Source of the DNA: Serratia sp. UGAL515B_01
GTDB taxonomy: Bacteria > Pseudomonadota > Gammaproteobacteria > Enterobacterales > Enterobacteriaceae
Length of the DNA stretch: 64,000 nucleotides
NCBI RefSeq assembly: GCF_033095805.1
Contig: NZ_CP109901.1
Span: forward strand, 682,001 to 746,000
Reading direction: 5' to 3'
Shown here: positions 37,760-48,250 of the stretch, piece after piece
Position numbering within the stretch: position 1 is the first letter of the stretch
Layout of the letters: each line of letters opens with the position of its first letter
Notes under the pieces: model-generated
What the model saw: only the letters and a program-made list of their open reading frames with translations
Database searches by the model: none
Told to the model about the DNA's origin: nothing
Translations under genes and position numbers: made by a program

Positions 37760-38164
37760 ATGATCAAAACATTACACAAAGTTCTACTGGCTTCCCTGGT
37801 TGGTTTACTGCTTGCAGGATGCGACGACGGTTCAAACAGTGACACTACAGAGGAAAAAGCCAGCACACTGAGCGAAAAAGTGCAAAGTGAGATCGGTGCT
37901 CTTAAAGAGGCTGGCACCAGCCAGGTTCAGGAATTGAAACAGAAAGCAGACGCGTTAAAGGCAGAAGTGACTGAACACACACAAAGCATGAAGGAAGATG
38001 CGCTGAAACACACTGAGGCGCTGAAAGGAGATCTCAGCGACCAAGCGCAATCATTGCTGGATTCAGCTAAACAGCAGGTCGAAGCCTTCCAAAAAGGGGA
38101 CAATGGCGAAGCACCACAAACAGATGGCGAAAGCGATTCGCCTGAAAAATCAGAGAACCCGTAA
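37760..38164 (+). CDS. Small coiled-coil lipoprotein
   Basis: The 134-residue protein has a lipoprotein signal with lipobox LLAGC (Cys18 from Met at 37760). The rest is charged and helical, with heptad-like Lys/Glu/Ala repeats (SEIGALKEAGTSQVQELKQK and on), ending in an acidic tail. A GTG at 37748 is in frame, but AGAGGTG fits ATG at 37760. I do not recognise a family. It may act in the envelope as a spacer or stress protein. Confidence 0.75.
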   Translation: MIKTLHKVLLASLVGLLLAGCDDGSNSDTTEEKASTLSEKVQSEIGALKEAGTSQVQELKQKADALKAEVTEHTQSMKEDALKHTEALKGDLSDQAQSLLDSAKQQVEAFQKGDNGEAPQTDGESDSPEKSENP

Positions 38165-38743
38165 CAGGTTGATCCTGTGTTGCGTACCACAAGCTTATCC
38201 TGTTCTCTCCGGTGCGTAGTTCGAGCTTTGCCAGTGTAGTGTGTCACTTTGGATTTTAATCCGGTTGGTTTATACCCAAAATAATGCGAATTGCATGTAG
38301 GCGGCAAGTCGGAGAGTCGTCAGGAGCATAGCTCACTCTGTGACGGGTGCGAACGGACGACGCCAACACCCATGCAACTTGAAGAATGAAGGGTATAACC
38401 CGTTGGTATAACGAAGAGCACTGGCACAGTGGTTATAGGTTATGCAACCCCGTTGCAGCTTGTGTGGGTGGGACAAGGCGTTATTGACCCACCGAGACAA
38501 CGTATATCAAACAGAGAACCCGAAACGTAGGCCAGGGCGGACGCGAAACTGAGGATAGCAGTGTAGCTCACGCTCAGCCACAACGGCGCACGGGCACAAC
38601 CTCAAGACAGAGAGGGAAAACAGGCCGCATGAGACTGTAATTTAAATTGTGAAATGTGTTGCTGAGGGGGCAGCAAAAGTTGATTACTTTCTGTCTGATA
38701 TGCCCCCTCAAAGAGGCTGAACCCCTTGCCTGAGTTGTAGAAT
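38165..38743. other. Intergenic region with ERIC-like copy C
   Basis: The ERIC-like element occupies 38271-38397. From 38400 to 38740 the sequence is GC-rich in part but has no credible gene, and its origin is unknown. Confidence 0.5.
38271..38397. repeat. ERIC-like palindromic repeat, copy C
   Basis: TATACCCAAAATAATGCG at left and GAATGAAGGGTATA at right. It is inverted relative to copy B, with which it brackets the TerC and lipoprotein genes. Confidence 0.8.
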
Positions 38744-39724
38744 TTATAATGCTCCGTAGAGCAGATAAGTGTTGTAGCCTAGATAACACAGTAAAAGCAA
38801 AGTACCTTCGGCACGATTAATGCTTTGTGATTTACCAAAACGCACTGCGAGCAACATCAAAAGTGCAGTGACAAACAGCATTGATGTCCAATCACGCCAG
38901 AAGACTTCAGCACCAATATTGGTAATCGGTTCAATGATACCTGCGATACCGATAACCGCTAATGAATTAAACATGTTGGAACCAACGATGTTTCCGACTA
39001 CGATATCATGCTCACCTTTTCGAGCCGCCATAATTGATGTTGCCAGCTCCGGAAGAGACGTCCCCAAAGCAACAATTGTTAATCCAATCAGCAAATCACT
39101 GACACCGAGCTGCTGGGCAATTTCAACCGCTCCCCAAACCAGAATTCTAGAACTGGCAATCAATAGAGCTAAACCTACGATCAGCCAGAAAAGAGCCGCC
39201 TTGAGTGTTATCGCAATTGTTGAGATTTCTTTGTCAAACTCTTGTTCTAAAGGGTCACCTTTCGAACGAAGTGCGCTCCAGATTGACCAACCTATCAGCA
39301 ATAAAAAACCACCGATCAGTCCCCACGCCTCAACAACGCCTATTTGGTGGTTCCATAGCATGGCCCCAATCACTGCAGTAATTATCAAGAGAATGGGCAG
39401 CTCTTTACGAATTATGCTCGAATGAACTGCGATAGGGGCGATAATAGCTGTCACACCTAGTATCAAGGTGATATTGACAATATTTGATCCAAGTGCGTTG
39501 CCAAGAGCAAGAGCCGGATTACCTTCCATCGCAGCCATAGCCGAGACCACCATCTCGGGAGCCGATGTACCAAATCCCACAACGATCATACCAATCAATA
39601 AAGGAGGCATTCCTGCATAGTTGGCGCTAGCGGCAGCCCCTTCGACAAATTTGTCTGCACTCCAAACGAGCAGTGCAAAACCAACAATAATGGCAAGCGT
39701 AGCTAAAAGCATGTTTTTATCCAA
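38744..39724 (-). CDS. Calcium/sodium antiporter (CaCA family)
   Basis: The 326-residue protein has ten or so helices and the duplicated alpha-repeats of the CaCA family: VVGFGTSAPEMVVSAMAA and GNALGSNIVNITLILG in the first half, IVALGTSLPELATSIMAARK and GNIVGSNMFNSLAVIG in the second. These form the Ca2+/Na+ exchange site. It resembles YrbG, but its surroundings are not the conserved yrbG-kdsD locus. Single gene, no partner. Confidence 0.88.
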   Translation of the reverse strand: MDKNMLLATLAIIVGFALLVWSADKFVEGAAASANYAGMPPLLIGMIVVGFGTSAPEMVVSAMAAMEGNPALALGNALGSNIVNITLILGVTAIIAPIAVHSSIIRKELPILLIITAVIGAMLWNHQIGVVEAWGLIGGFLLLIGWSIWSALRSKGDPLEQEFDKEISTIAITLKAALFWLIVGLALLIASSRILVWGAVEIAQQLGVSDLLIGLTIVALGTSLPELATSIMAARKGEHDIVVGNIVGSNMFNSLAVIGIAGIIEPITNIGAEVFWRDWTSMLFVTALLMLLAVRFGKSQSINRAEGTLLLLCYLGYNTYLLYGAL

Positions 39725-39837
39725 TATTTTGAGTAATACCTAAGTATAGAATGTTAAGCAAGAAATTGAACTGTCCCGGTTTACTTGGAAAGTTTGCGTT
39801 TGGGAGTTCAGGCTACTTAAACTGTGAAGCCTTTATT

Positions 39838-39925
39838 TCACCCAAGGAGCAATTTTATCTGTTGGTTACCCAACAAGCAGCACAGCAACTTTTGCGGACT
39901 TGCCTTGCTAATGTGGAGCAACCGG
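39838..39925 (+). pseudogene. IS6-like transposase remnant, copy 2
   Basis: The residues SPKEQFYLLVTQQAAQQLL match the SPAEQFYLLAA C-terminal end of IS6-type transposases, and the DNA parallels 13010-13095. No other part of an element remains. Confidence 0.45.
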
Positions 39926-39948
39926 TTATTTTTGCGAATCTAAATAAA

Positions 39949-40989
39949 TTACCGTGTTGTCGAACCACGGATTTGTAATTTCCCCGCCATCCTGACATGC
40001 GTCGTGGTGCATTCCCCTTGGCAAAGGTATTCTACTGCCATACGGCCCAATTCTGTGTACGGTAACTGCACGCTTGTCAGCTTGGGCATCAGTTGTTCAG
40101 CAATTCGCTGATCGTCATACCCAGCGATCAGAATATCCTGCGGCACCTTCACTTCCATCTCAGCTAAAGCCTGATAACACCCCAGTGTTATCCAGTCACT
40201 TGAACAAAAAATTGCATCCGGCCTAGAAGGAAGATGCATAAGCTGACAGGTTGCCTGATGCGTTTCATCCAGTCGCCAGTTGGTTTTTATCACTAGCGCG
40301 TCATCAAATGGGATACCCGCATGTTCCAGAGCCGCTTTATACCCGGAGAGGCGATGATGCGATGCATCCATCCAGTCATCCCCCATGATATGTGCAATGC
40401 GCCGTGCGCCCTGATTGATAAGATGCCGTGTAACCTGCAACGCGTTGGCATAATCGTCCGGTAAAAAGGTTGATTGAAGGGGATAGGCACTGTCATAAAC
40501 GTTTAGCAATACCATAGGTAGCACAGTGCAATGGTCGAAAAGCGAAAAATCGATACTGCGGGTAATCGGCGAGGCAAGAACGATCCCGGTGCAACGGCGC
40601 TGTTCAAGCTGCTGGATAATACGCAACGCCAGATCGATATCATCACCGTAATCGTAAATCGTCAGTAACGTGTCGTTGCGCCACGCCGCATCACGAGCCT
40701 GGCTTAGTGCATCAACAAAAGGATCATAGCTTGGCATCGAATTGATAATAATTGCGACTTCTTCTTGCCCTCCCACTTTCTGCGGTGAGGGGATCTTTTT
40801 ATAACCCAGCATTTGTGCCGTGTTGATAACCCTTAAACGTGTCTCATCACTAAGCTTGATGCTTTGCGCATTGTTTAGGATAAGCGACACCGTAGACTGT
40901 GACACGCCCGCCTCGCGTGCAATGTCATTCATGGTGATTTTATTTTTCTTTTCCATTGCATTCATCATCTTCTGCTTATCTGGCCGCAC
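39949..40989 (-). CDS. LacI/GalR-family regulator of the GH5/ABC locus
   Basis: The 346-residue protein has a LacI helix-turn-helix (TMNDIAREAGVSQSTVSLIL), a ligand-binding core with VAIIINSMPSYDPF, and the C-terminal IAGYDDQRIAEQLMPKLTSV typical of the family. Several starts are possible; MEKKNKI at 40956 is the usual one. It faces the GH5 gene across 160 bases, so it most likely represses the sugar cluster to its right. Inducer unknown, perhaps an arabino- or galacto-oligosaccharide. Confidence 0.87.
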   Translation of the reverse strand: MRPDKQKMMNAMEKKNKITMNDIAREAGVSQSTVSLILNNAQSIKLSDETRLRVINTAQMLGYKKIPSPQKVGGQEEVAIIINSMPSYDPFVDALSQARDAAWRNDTLLTIYDYGDDIDLALRIIQQLEQRRCTGIVLASPITRSIDFSLFDHCTVLPMVLLNVYDSAYPLQSTFLPDDYANALQVTRHLINQGARRIAHIMGDDWMDASHHRLSGYKAALEHAGIPFDDALVIKTNWRLDETHQATCQLMHLPSRPDAIFCSSDWITLGCYQALAEMEVKVPQDILIAGYDDQRIAEQLMPKLTSVQLPYTELGRMAVEYLCQGECTTTHVRMAGKLQIRGSTTR

Positions 40990-41041
40990 TATATCACAGT
41001 GAGTTTGCTGTCACATTTCACCGACAGGGGAATAGCAGAAG

Positions 41042-41057
41042 TGTGACTGTGCTTACA
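41042..41057 (+). promoter_or_regulatory. Candidate CRP site in the LacI/GH5 divergent region
   Basis: TGTGACTGTGCTTACA matches the CRP half-sites TGTGA-N6-TCACA with one mismatch and lies 95 bases before the GH5 ATG. Catabolite control would fit a sugar-utilisation operon. No clear LacI palindrome was picked out; ATTAGCTAAT near 41103 is only a weak candidate. Confidence 0.45.
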
Positions 41058-41151
41058 ATTTCACCATCACAGCCTTGCTGTCTACAGTCATTGCTAATAA
41101 ATATTAGCTAATAATATTAATTATTATAATGAGTATAGGACAGGAGTGGTT

Positions 41152-42249
41152 ATGTACCAACAGTGGAGTAAAGAGCAGGCAAATGACTGGTATCGGCAGC
41201 AGGGATGGATGTGCGGTTTTAACTATCTGCCACGTTCAGCAGTAAACTGGACCGATATTTGGCAGGCTGAGACGTTCAATGCGCCGATTATCGATGAAGA
41301 ACTGAGCTGGGCAGCACAGGTGGGGTACAACACTTTGCGCATCAACCTGCCGTTTATTGTCTGGCAGCATGACCGAGCAGGGCTGTTATCGCGTATTGGC
41401 ATTTTCCTCGGGATTGCTGAGAAACACGGCATCCGCGTAATGTTAACGCTAATGGATGACTGCAGTTTTTCAGGCGATGAACCTTACCTTGGCCCTCAGA
41501 AAGCCCCTATTCCAGGCAAACATAATAGCCAGGCTGCGGCCAGCCCAGGGCGTGATAAGGTTTGCGATCAGAGTATCTGGCCGGAAATTGAACGTTATAT
41601 TCGCGACATCGTGCGGACATTCCGTGATGATAAACGCATCGTGGTGTGGGATTTGTACAACGAACCGGGTAACCGTGGCACCTTTGCCACCGGGATAACA
41701 GAAATTCTATATCACGAAAAGCTGGAAACATTCGCGTTGGAGCTGATGACGCGGGCATTCGGTTGGGCACGTGAGGAAAACCCGACACAACCTTTGACCG
41801 TGGGGGCATGGCACCTGCCGCTGGACGAGGATCAACCTGATGAAGAGATTTTTCAGCATCCGATCGATCAGGCTGCTCTCAAGTTGTCAGATGTGGTCAG
41901 TTTTCATGCCTATGTTGCCACATCCAAAATGGTTCGAGTACTGCGCTATATGGAGCAGTTCGAACGTCCGATATTCTGCACTGAATGGCTGGCACGCCAC
42001 GTTGGCAGCAACTTTGAAGAACAACTCCCACTGATGCATGCCTGCAATGTTGTGCCTTATCAATGGGGGTTGGTACGCGGTAAAACCCAAACCTTTATGC
42101 CGTGGCCGGTGGTGTTGCAGAAGCGTGAAGATTACGCCCATCTTTGGTTCCATGACGTTTTTGACGAGCATGGTATTCCTTTTCGTAAGACGGAGATGGA
42201 GCTCGTCACTCGCTTGAGTAAAGTTGGTTTACATCCACGAGCTGGATAA
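41152..42249 (+). CDS. GH5-like (clan GH-A) glycoside hydrolase, cytoplasmic
   Basis: From ATG at 41152 (CAGGAG six bases upstream) the protein has 365 residues. It has the clan GH-A acid/base Glu171 (WDLYNEPGN) and nucleophile Glu278 ([10 protein letters not shown]) and a VSFHAY strand, as in GH5 and related families. There is no signal peptide, so it should act on imported oligosaccharides. It heads the cluster with porin, ABC importer, GH43 and galE. A terminator follows it. Exact substrate cannot be read from sequence. Confidence 0.8.
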   Translation: MYQQWSKEQANDWYRQQGWMCGFNYLPRSAVNWTDIWQAETFNAPIIDEELSWAAQVGYNTLRINLPFIVWQHDRAGLLSRIGIFLGIAEKHGIRVMLTLMDDCSFSGDEPYLGPQKAPIPGKHNSQAAASPGRDKVCDQSIWPEIERYIRDIVRTFRDDKRIVVWDLYNEPGNRGTFATGITEILYHEKLETFALELMTRAFGWAREENPTQPLTVGAWHLPLDEDQPDEEIFQHPIDQAALKLSDVVSFHAYVATSKMVRVLRYMEQFERPIFCTEWLARHVGSNFEEQLPLMHACNVVPYQWGLVRGKTQTFMPWPVVLQKREDYAHLWFHDVFDEHGIPFRKTEMELVTRLSKVGLHPRAG

Positions 42250-42313
42250 TTAACACCGCTTTAGTCATATCCCAAATAGTTCAAGGCCTACCAGACCGTA
42301 ACAGGCCCGGTTT

Positions 42314-42341
42314 AAGCCATTGAAGTCAGTCAATGGCTTTT
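42314..42341 (+). terminator. Rho-independent terminator after GH5
   Basis: AAGCCATTGA and TCAATGGCTT form a 10-bp stem with a six-base loop followed by TT. It separates GH5 from the porin/ABC genes, which then need their own promoter or read-through. Confidence 0.75.
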
Positions 42342-42479
42342 CTGGACGATAAATCAGTAGCGCATATTTAAACTGCGCCAGCATACAGAATGAGATTGTG
42401 AAACGAGCAAATTACCCACAACCACTTACCGTGCCTTTTTAAAATGGTAACGGAAATAACCGAACAGAAAGGATATCTA

Positions 42480-43897
42480 ATGGCTTCTTTGAAAGTATTA
42501 CCGCTAGCTGTTACGGCTTTGTTTTCCGCTAGTGCTAGTGCAGCAAGTGATGACATGATTTCGCGCAGTGAACTGAATAAAATAGTTGCCGCCGCGGTTG
42601 AAAAAGCCCTGAATGAGAGGCAGGAAAAGCTGGATGCCTTAATGGCAGATAAAAAAGCCGTAGAAGAGAAGCCGGTATATGGTGAAGTGTCCGATCTTAA
42701 CGTTCAGCCCGAACCAAAAGAAAAACCTGTTCAGGAAGATCCAAATAGAGTGGTGTTCTCAGGCTATGCACGCTATGGAGCTCATTATCAGGCGGATGAC
42801 TTAAAATATGTAGGCGTTGATGGTTCTTTTAACGGTGCTTCATCGCTAGGGCGATTAGGTAATGAAGGTAACGGGGGGAATTTCAGGTTACCAAATTTTT
42901 CCGTAGCGAGCAGGGGGCTATCTGGGATGTGAACGTGATGATTGACCACTGGGGGGATGAGGTCAATCTGAAGAAAAGTTACGCTGGTGTGACTCAGGTG
43001 CTCGATTCTCAGCCTAATGCTTATATTTGGGCTGGCCGCGATTTCCATCAGCGTTTACAGCAGGGCATCAATGACTACATGGTGATGAATTATGATGGTC
43101 AGGGGGCTGGTATAAAGAATCTTGAATTAGGCTCGAGCAAACTGGAGTTAGGAGTAGTCAGTGCAGTGGAATGGTGTGATCCACGGCTAATCAGCGATAA
43201 CAACAACCCTAATCCTTCGCGAGTTACCTGTACAGGGGGGGGAGGTGTTGGCGACAGCGGGCATTATGCACTGACGTCGAAGCTGTATAACATCGATTTA
43301 GGCTTTGCCGATCTTGAGTTATATGGCAACTATGGTTTTGATTCAAAAGCGGTTGATAAAGATAAAAGGTTGAATGCCTGGCAGAGTGCGTTGGTGCTTG
43401 GGCGCGGTTGGGAACATGGGTATAACCGGCTGATAGTGCGTTACAGTAATCATGCTGATAATAGCGTTTATTGGAAAACAGAAGATCTGACGACTATTTT
43501 TACCAGTGCAGAAGGGAGCGTTAATTTCTCTGAGAAAGCCTCTGTTGAGTATTTACTGGCCTATCATGATTTCCATATTGATGGTAATGAAAAAGATAAT
43601 AGAACTAATTACGGAATTATTGTTCGTCCTATGTATTTTTGGAATGACGTTCATTCTACGTGGTTTGAAACAGGCTATCAGATCGTTGATTATTCAGAAG
43701 GTGGTAGGAACTCAGGTTGGAAAGCGACACTTTCGCAAAATATCTCAATTGGTATGGGGCCAAGCTTCAGACCGATGTTGCGTTTCTATGTAACCGCAGG
43801 TGAAGTAGATAATAAGCGTAATAGAAATATCCTTAATAATGATGATACCCGGCTGAATGCTTTAAACGTTGGGGCAATGTGGGAAGCATGGTGGTAA
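42480..43897 (+). pseudogene. LamB-type maltoporin family protein, split by one-base shift
   Basis: Two overlapping frames together encode one LamB-like outer-membrane porin. The first (42480-42932) has a signal peptide, a coiled-coil segment (ELNKIVAAAVEKALNERQEK) and the barrel start FSGYARYG. The second (from 42929) carries the remaining barrel to the terminal AMWEAWW. In the first frame homology ends in a run of six G (42873-42878). One more G would restore GEFQVTKFFRSEQGAIWDVN and join the halves. The native protein would be about 472 residues and pass oligosaccharides into the periplasm. The shift may be a real mutation, phase variation or a sequencing error. Confidence 0.85.
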
Positions 43898-43979
43898 TAG
43901 TCGTGGGCTGTTTTTTGCAATCACTGTATGCCAAGTAAGTGAAGTTATTTTTCTGATTTAATAAAAGGATAATGAAAAA

Positions 43980-45263
43980 ATGAATAAATCAAAATTGTGG
44001 TTATTATTGGCTATGGGGACAATATTATCCCCGATAGTGATGGCACAAACTACCCTCCAATACTGGACACTACTTAATGGTGGTGATGGCGCGCGTATGA
44101 AAAACTTGGTTGAAGGTTTTAATACCAGCCAAGACGAATATAAAATCGAAACAACCGTGTTGAATTGGGGGGAGCCTTTCTACACTAAATTGAAAACAGC
44201 GACATCACTGGGCAGTGGCCCAGATATGGCGACTATTCATTTGTCCAAGATTTCCGGTTTTACGCAAACTAATGGTTTAGAACCCATCACAATAACAGCG
44301 CTAAAAGGTGCTAACTATGACCCTAACAAAATTTTTCCATTGCTTTGGCAGCAAAGTACCGTCGCAGGTAAAAACTATGCCTTGCCGATTGATACCCATG
44401 CGTTAGTTCTCTATTACAACAAAGATATTGTTCGTAAAGCCGGTCTTTTGGATGAGCAGGGCAAACTTAAACCGATTGACTCTTTGGAACAGTTCAATGC
44501 GGCACTCGAGAGTGTCAAACAAACAGGTGCCGTCGGGCTTAGCATGGAAACCTCCCCCATGTCCTATATGCCCTATCGGTTATGGTCATCAATGATTCGC
44601 CAGCAAGGCGCGCAAACCATCCAGAACAACCAGTTCGTCTTCGGTGAAGCCGGTAAAAAAGCGATGGACGCCATGGCAAATTGGTACTCAAAGGGTTATG
44701 CCACCAAGGGATTGGATTACTCTTCCTCAACGACTGAATTCTTGACCGGGCATTCAGCCTTCATGCTTAACGGCGTGTGGGAGATCCCTTCGGTCATGGA
44801 TAAGATGAGTAACAAGCAGCAAGCTTTGGATATTGGTGTTGCTCCTCTTCCTGCATTCTTTAATGGCAACCCCGCCGTCTGGGCTGACTCGCATGCTATC
44901 GCTATTCCCAATAACAAAGGGAAGCCGATCACGGCAGAGAAGATGCTGGGTATCGTGAAGTTTGCCACCTATGTTAACCAACATGCGCTTACCTGGGCGG
45001 AAGGTGGCCACATTCCTGCTTTTGAGCCAGCGGTGAATACTGAAGCATTTAAAGCGATGCCATTGGTGAATGACTATGCCACCGCAACCGCAAGCCACAT
45101 CGTCTATGAACCCGATGGTTGGTACAGTGGCGCAGCCGGCCCTCTACAGGCAACCGCCTCCAAGTATTTTCCAGCCGCGTTGACAGGCCAGCTTGCAACA
45201 GAAAAGGCCCTGCAAATGTTTGAGCGCGATGCGGGTAAATTTATGAACCGCCCCGCTCGCTAA
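43980..45263 (+). CDS. ABC transporter sugar-binding protein
   Basis: The 427-residue protein has a cleavable signal peptide (MNKSKLWLLLAMGTILSPIV, cleavage after VMA) and the extracellular solute-binding family 1 fold (TTLQYWTLLNGGDGARMKNL; SGPDMATIHLSKI; ALPIDTHALVLYYNKDI). It should deliver oligosaccharides to the two permeases that follow. The ligand is unknown; the porin, GH43 and GalE neighbours suggest plant-derived arabino/galacto-oligosaccharides. Confidence 0.9.
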   Translation: MNKSKLWLLLAMGTILSPIVMAQTTLQYWTLLNGGDGARMKNLVEGFNTSQDEYKIETTVLNWGEPFYTKLKTATSLGSGPDMATIHLSKISGFTQTNGLEPITITALKGANYDPNKIFPLLWQQSTVAGKNYALPIDTHALVLYYNKDIVRKAGLLDEQGKLKPIDSLEQFNAALESVKQTGAVGLSMETSPMSYMPYRLWSSMIRQQGAQTIQNNQFVFGEAGKKAMDAMANWYSKGYATKGLDYSSSTTEFLTGHSAFMLNGVWEIPSVMDKMSNKQQALDIGVAPLPAFFNGNPAVWADSHAIAIPNNKGKPITAEKMLGIVKFATYVNQHALTWAEGGHIPAFEPAVNTEAFKAMPLVNDYATATASHIVYEPDGWYSGAAGPLQATASKYFPAALTGQLATEKALQMFERDAGKFMNRPAR

Positions 45264-45328
45264 TACATAACATGGTGAAAGCCAGAGGGTTGTGAGCAGG
45301 CAGCTTTTTTAAACGGTGGTACTCAAGT

Positions 45329-46219
45329 ATGTGTAACCAACACGGACAAGAAACACTCTCAGCCAGTGCAGGTAAGGCATTGATACCTTGGATGATGTTA
45401 ATGCCATTCTTACTTGCCTTTGTGCTCTTTTTTGTATTGCCTGCACTGCAGACATTGCAGCTCAGCTTTACCGATAGCGGCTTAACAGAAACTCACGGTT
45501 ATGTTGGGTTAGCCAACTATGTAGAACTGTTGCAGGATCCTGATTTTTGGTATGCGATGTTGCATACCGGGTACTTCTCGCTGCTGACGGTGGTTCCACT
45601 CACGGCTCTAGGGTTGGTCATGGCAATGTTGATCAACCGCTTGAGCTACTTTGCCAGTACGGTGCAGGCTATTTTTTTCATTCCCAATATCTTGCCGATC
45701 GCAGTGATGGCAATGATCTCCAGTTGGATGTTACATCCAACCTTTGGGGTCGTGAACCTGGTTGCTGGCAGCCAGATTGCGTGGTTTAACGATCCTGATT
45801 TTGCCATGCAGATGGTGGCACTTGCCACCATCTGGTGGACGGTTGGTTTCAACGTATTACTGTTCCTCGCAGCATTAAAAAATATTCCTCAAGATCTTTA
45901 CGAAGCCGCGGGATTGGATGGCGCGACACGCTGGGGAACATTTCGCTACATTACCTGGCGACAATTACGTCCGGTTACCTTGATGGTTTTTGGTTTGCAA
46001 TTGGTTGCATCGTTGAAAATATTTGGTCAGACCTACTTGCTTACCGGAGGCGGACCCTTTGACAGTACGAAAGTCGTGCTTCATTACATGTATGAAACGG
46101 GATTCGTCAATCAAAATGCCGGTTATGCGTCGGCTATCGCGGTGACTTTCGTAGTGATTATTTTGCTGATCCTGTTACTGCAATCTTTGTTTAGCCATTT
46201 TATAAACCGTCGGAGTTAA
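45329..46219 (+). CDS. ABC sugar permease, MalF/UgpA type
   Basis: The 296-residue protein has six membrane helices and the EAA motif contacting the ATPase (LYEAAGLDGATRWGTFRYIT). The downstream permease begins one base after its stop. Confidence 0.9.
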   Translation: MCNQHGQETLSASAGKALIPWMMLMPFLLAFVLFFVLPALQTLQLSFTDSGLTETHGYVGLANYVELLQDPDFWYAMLHTGYFSLLTVVPLTALGLVMAMLINRLSYFASTVQAIFFIPNILPIAVMAMISSWMLHPTFGVVNLVAGSQIAWFNDPDFAMQMVALATIWWTVGFNVLLFLAALKNIPQDLYEAAGLDGATRWGTFRYITWRQLRPVTLMVFGLQLVASLKIFGQTYLLTGGGPFDSTKVVLHYMYETGFVNQNAGYASAIAVTFVVIILLILLLQSLFSHFINRRS

Positions 46220-46220
46220 G

Positions 46221-47042
46221 ATGAATATAAAGCTTAGTTCCTTGCTGGCCGCGATGTTAACTTTGCTGCTGTGCTTTCTTTGGAGCAGCCCACTGCTGTG
46301 GGCGTTGAGCACGGCATTGCGTTCAGAGGCTCAAACTGTCTCCGGATTACAATGGCTACCCGATCCTGCCACCGTTGAAGCGTTTGTTAGTGTGTTGACC
46401 TTCGGGAGCTTACCCACGTTCTTCATGAATAGCGTCGTCACCTCTTTAGCGATTACGGGGGTGACTTTGCTGATTACCGTGCTGGCGGCCTATAGTTTTT
46501 CGCAACTCAGATTCCGGGGCGCCAACCTGATTTTCTGGACCTGCATGTTCGGGATTATTTTTCCCTTTGAGGCGTTGGTCATCCCACTTTTTCGACAGAT
46601 TTATCATATGGGGTTGGTTGACTCGCTCGGGGGGATCATTCTGCCGCAGATTGTCTCGCCCATGGTGCTTTTTGTATTCAAACGCTTCTTTGATCAGGTT
46701 CCCAAGGATTTTCGTGAAGCGGCGATCCTTGACGGTGCTAGCGAATTCCAGGTTCTATTGAAAGTTTATATTCCACTTTCGAAGAATATTATTTACGCCA
46801 TGGCGATTATTACCTTTATCGGTGCATGGAATAATTTCCTCTGGCCATTCCTGGTGATCAGTTCTACCGAGAATATGACGATCCCTATTGGCTTGACTCA
46901 ATTAAATGACAGCTATGGGGTCAGATATGCACAGAATATGGCATCTGCGCTTATTGGCGGTATGCCAGTTGCGATTATTTATGTGCTTTTCCAAAAGAGG
47001 GTTGCTTCGGGTTTTCTCGCCGCGACTGGGCTGAAAGGTTAA
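46221..47042 (+). CDS. ABC sugar permease, MalG/UgpE type
   Basis: The 273-residue partner permease has six helices and EAA loop FREAAILDGASEFQVLLKVY. The C-terminal helices contain GMPVAIIYVLFQKRVASGF. Tightly packed with the preceding permease. Confidence 0.9.
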   Translation: MNIKLSSLLAAMLTLLLCFLWSSPLLWALSTALRSEAQTVSGLQWLPDPATVEAFVSVLTFGSLPTFFMNSVVTSLAITGVTLLITVLAAYSFSQLRFRGANLIFWTCMFGIIFPFEALVIPLFRQIYHMGLVDSLGGIILPQIVSPMVLFVFKRFFDQVPKDFREAAILDGASEFQVLLKVYIPLSKNIIYAMAIITFIGAWNNFLWPFLVISSTENMTIPIGLTQLNDSYGVRYAQNMASALIGGMPVAIIYVLFQKRVASGFLAATGLKG

Positions 47043-47125
47043 ATTTTTTTTGGGTTAGCTTGGTAACCTGATCGGTTCCCCACTTTATTACAGCCTTATT
47101 GAGGTTGGTAAAAGAGATAAAGAGA

Positions 47126-48226
47126 ATGTCTAGTGTAATATTGAACGATGTGAAGAAAATTTATCCCGACGGAAATCAAGTCATTCATAACGTTAATCTA
47201 AAAATTAACAAGGGGGAGTTTGTCGTTTTTGTTGGTCCTTCCGGTTGTGGTAAGTCAACGCTGCTACGGATGATTGCGGGGCTGGAGGAGATTACTGCTG
47301 GGGAGGTTCATATTGGCGACAAACTGGCGAACAAGCTTGAAGCTGCAAAACGGGGAGTCGCGATGGTCTTCCAATCTTACGCGCTCTATCCGCATCTGAC
47401 AGTAGAGGAAAATATGGGTTTTTCCTTGCTGTTCAATAAAACATCGAAGAAAGAGATCGCCATTAAAGTGAATAAGGTGGCAGAAACCCTGCAATTGGCA
47501 CATTTGCTGAAGCGCAAACCGGCAGAGCTTTCCGGTGGGCAGCGGCAGCGGGTAGCGATTGGCCGAGCCATCGTCCGTGAGCCTGAGGTATTCCTGTTTG
47601 ATGAGCCGCTTTCTAATCTGGATGCGTCGCTGAGAGGGAAAATGCGCACAGAGTTGGCACGCTTGCATCAGAAATTGGGCACCACCATGATCTATGTCAC
47701 CCATGACCAAGTGGAAGCCATGACCCTGGGCGATAGGATTGTAGTCTTCAATAAAGGATATATCGAGCAGGTGGGTTCCCCGGTCGCGCTCTATCAACGT
47801 CCTGCTACCGAGTTTGTTGCGACTTTTCTGGGAACCCCAAGAATGAATATTCTCACAACCAGAGTAAACGCAGAAAAAGATGACGTATGGCATCTTGAAC
47901 TAGGGAATGATGCCCCTATTCAGATTGCCAAGGCCAGGTTTGACTGCACTGAACATCAACAAATAAAGTTGGGTATCCGCCCGGAGCACCTTACTGTAGT
48001 GGGGGAGAATAGTAGAGAATGTCATCTTCGAGGCCACGTTTCGTTGGTTGAGAATCTCGGGGATTCAGCATTTTTGCATGTTCAATGTCCCGGCGTAGAC
48101 CCCTTGCTGTTGGTAAAAATAAATACCGACTCCCGTATACCCGAATGCCATGAAGCTATTTCTTTGTCGATCGCGCTTGAGCATATTCACCTGTTTGATA
48201 AAGACGGTAAAACGCTACGTAACTGA
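47126..48226 (+). CDS. ABC sugar transporter ATPase (MalK/UgpC/MsmK type)
   Basis: From ATG at 47126 the protein has 366 residues. Walker A GPSGCGKST, signature LSGGQRQR, Walker B VFLFDEPLSNLD and H-loop YVTHDQ are present, followed by a C-terminal TOBE/regulatory domain from about residue 240. The frame extends to 47099, but AAAGAG precedes 47126. It powers import through the two permeases. Confidence 0.92.
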   Translation: MSSVILNDVKKIYPDGNQVIHNVNLKINKGEFVVFVGPSGCGKSTLLRMIAGLEEITAGEVHIGDKLANKLEAAKRGVAMVFQSYALYPHLTVEENMGFSLLFNKTSKKEIAIKVNKVAETLQLAHLLKRKPAELSGGQRQRVAIGRAIVREPEVFLFDEPLSNLDASLRGKMRTELARLHQKLGTTMIYVTHDQVEAMTLGDRIVVFNKGYIEQVGSPVALYQRPATEFVATFLGTPRMNILTTRVNAEKDDVWHLELGNDAPIQIAKARFDCTEHQQIKLGIRPEHLTVVGENSRECHLRGHVSLVENLGDSAFLHVQCPGVDPLLLVKINTDSRIPECHEAISLSIALEHIHLFDKDGKTLRN

Positions 48227-48250
48227 CGTTATGCTGAAGGATGTATACAG

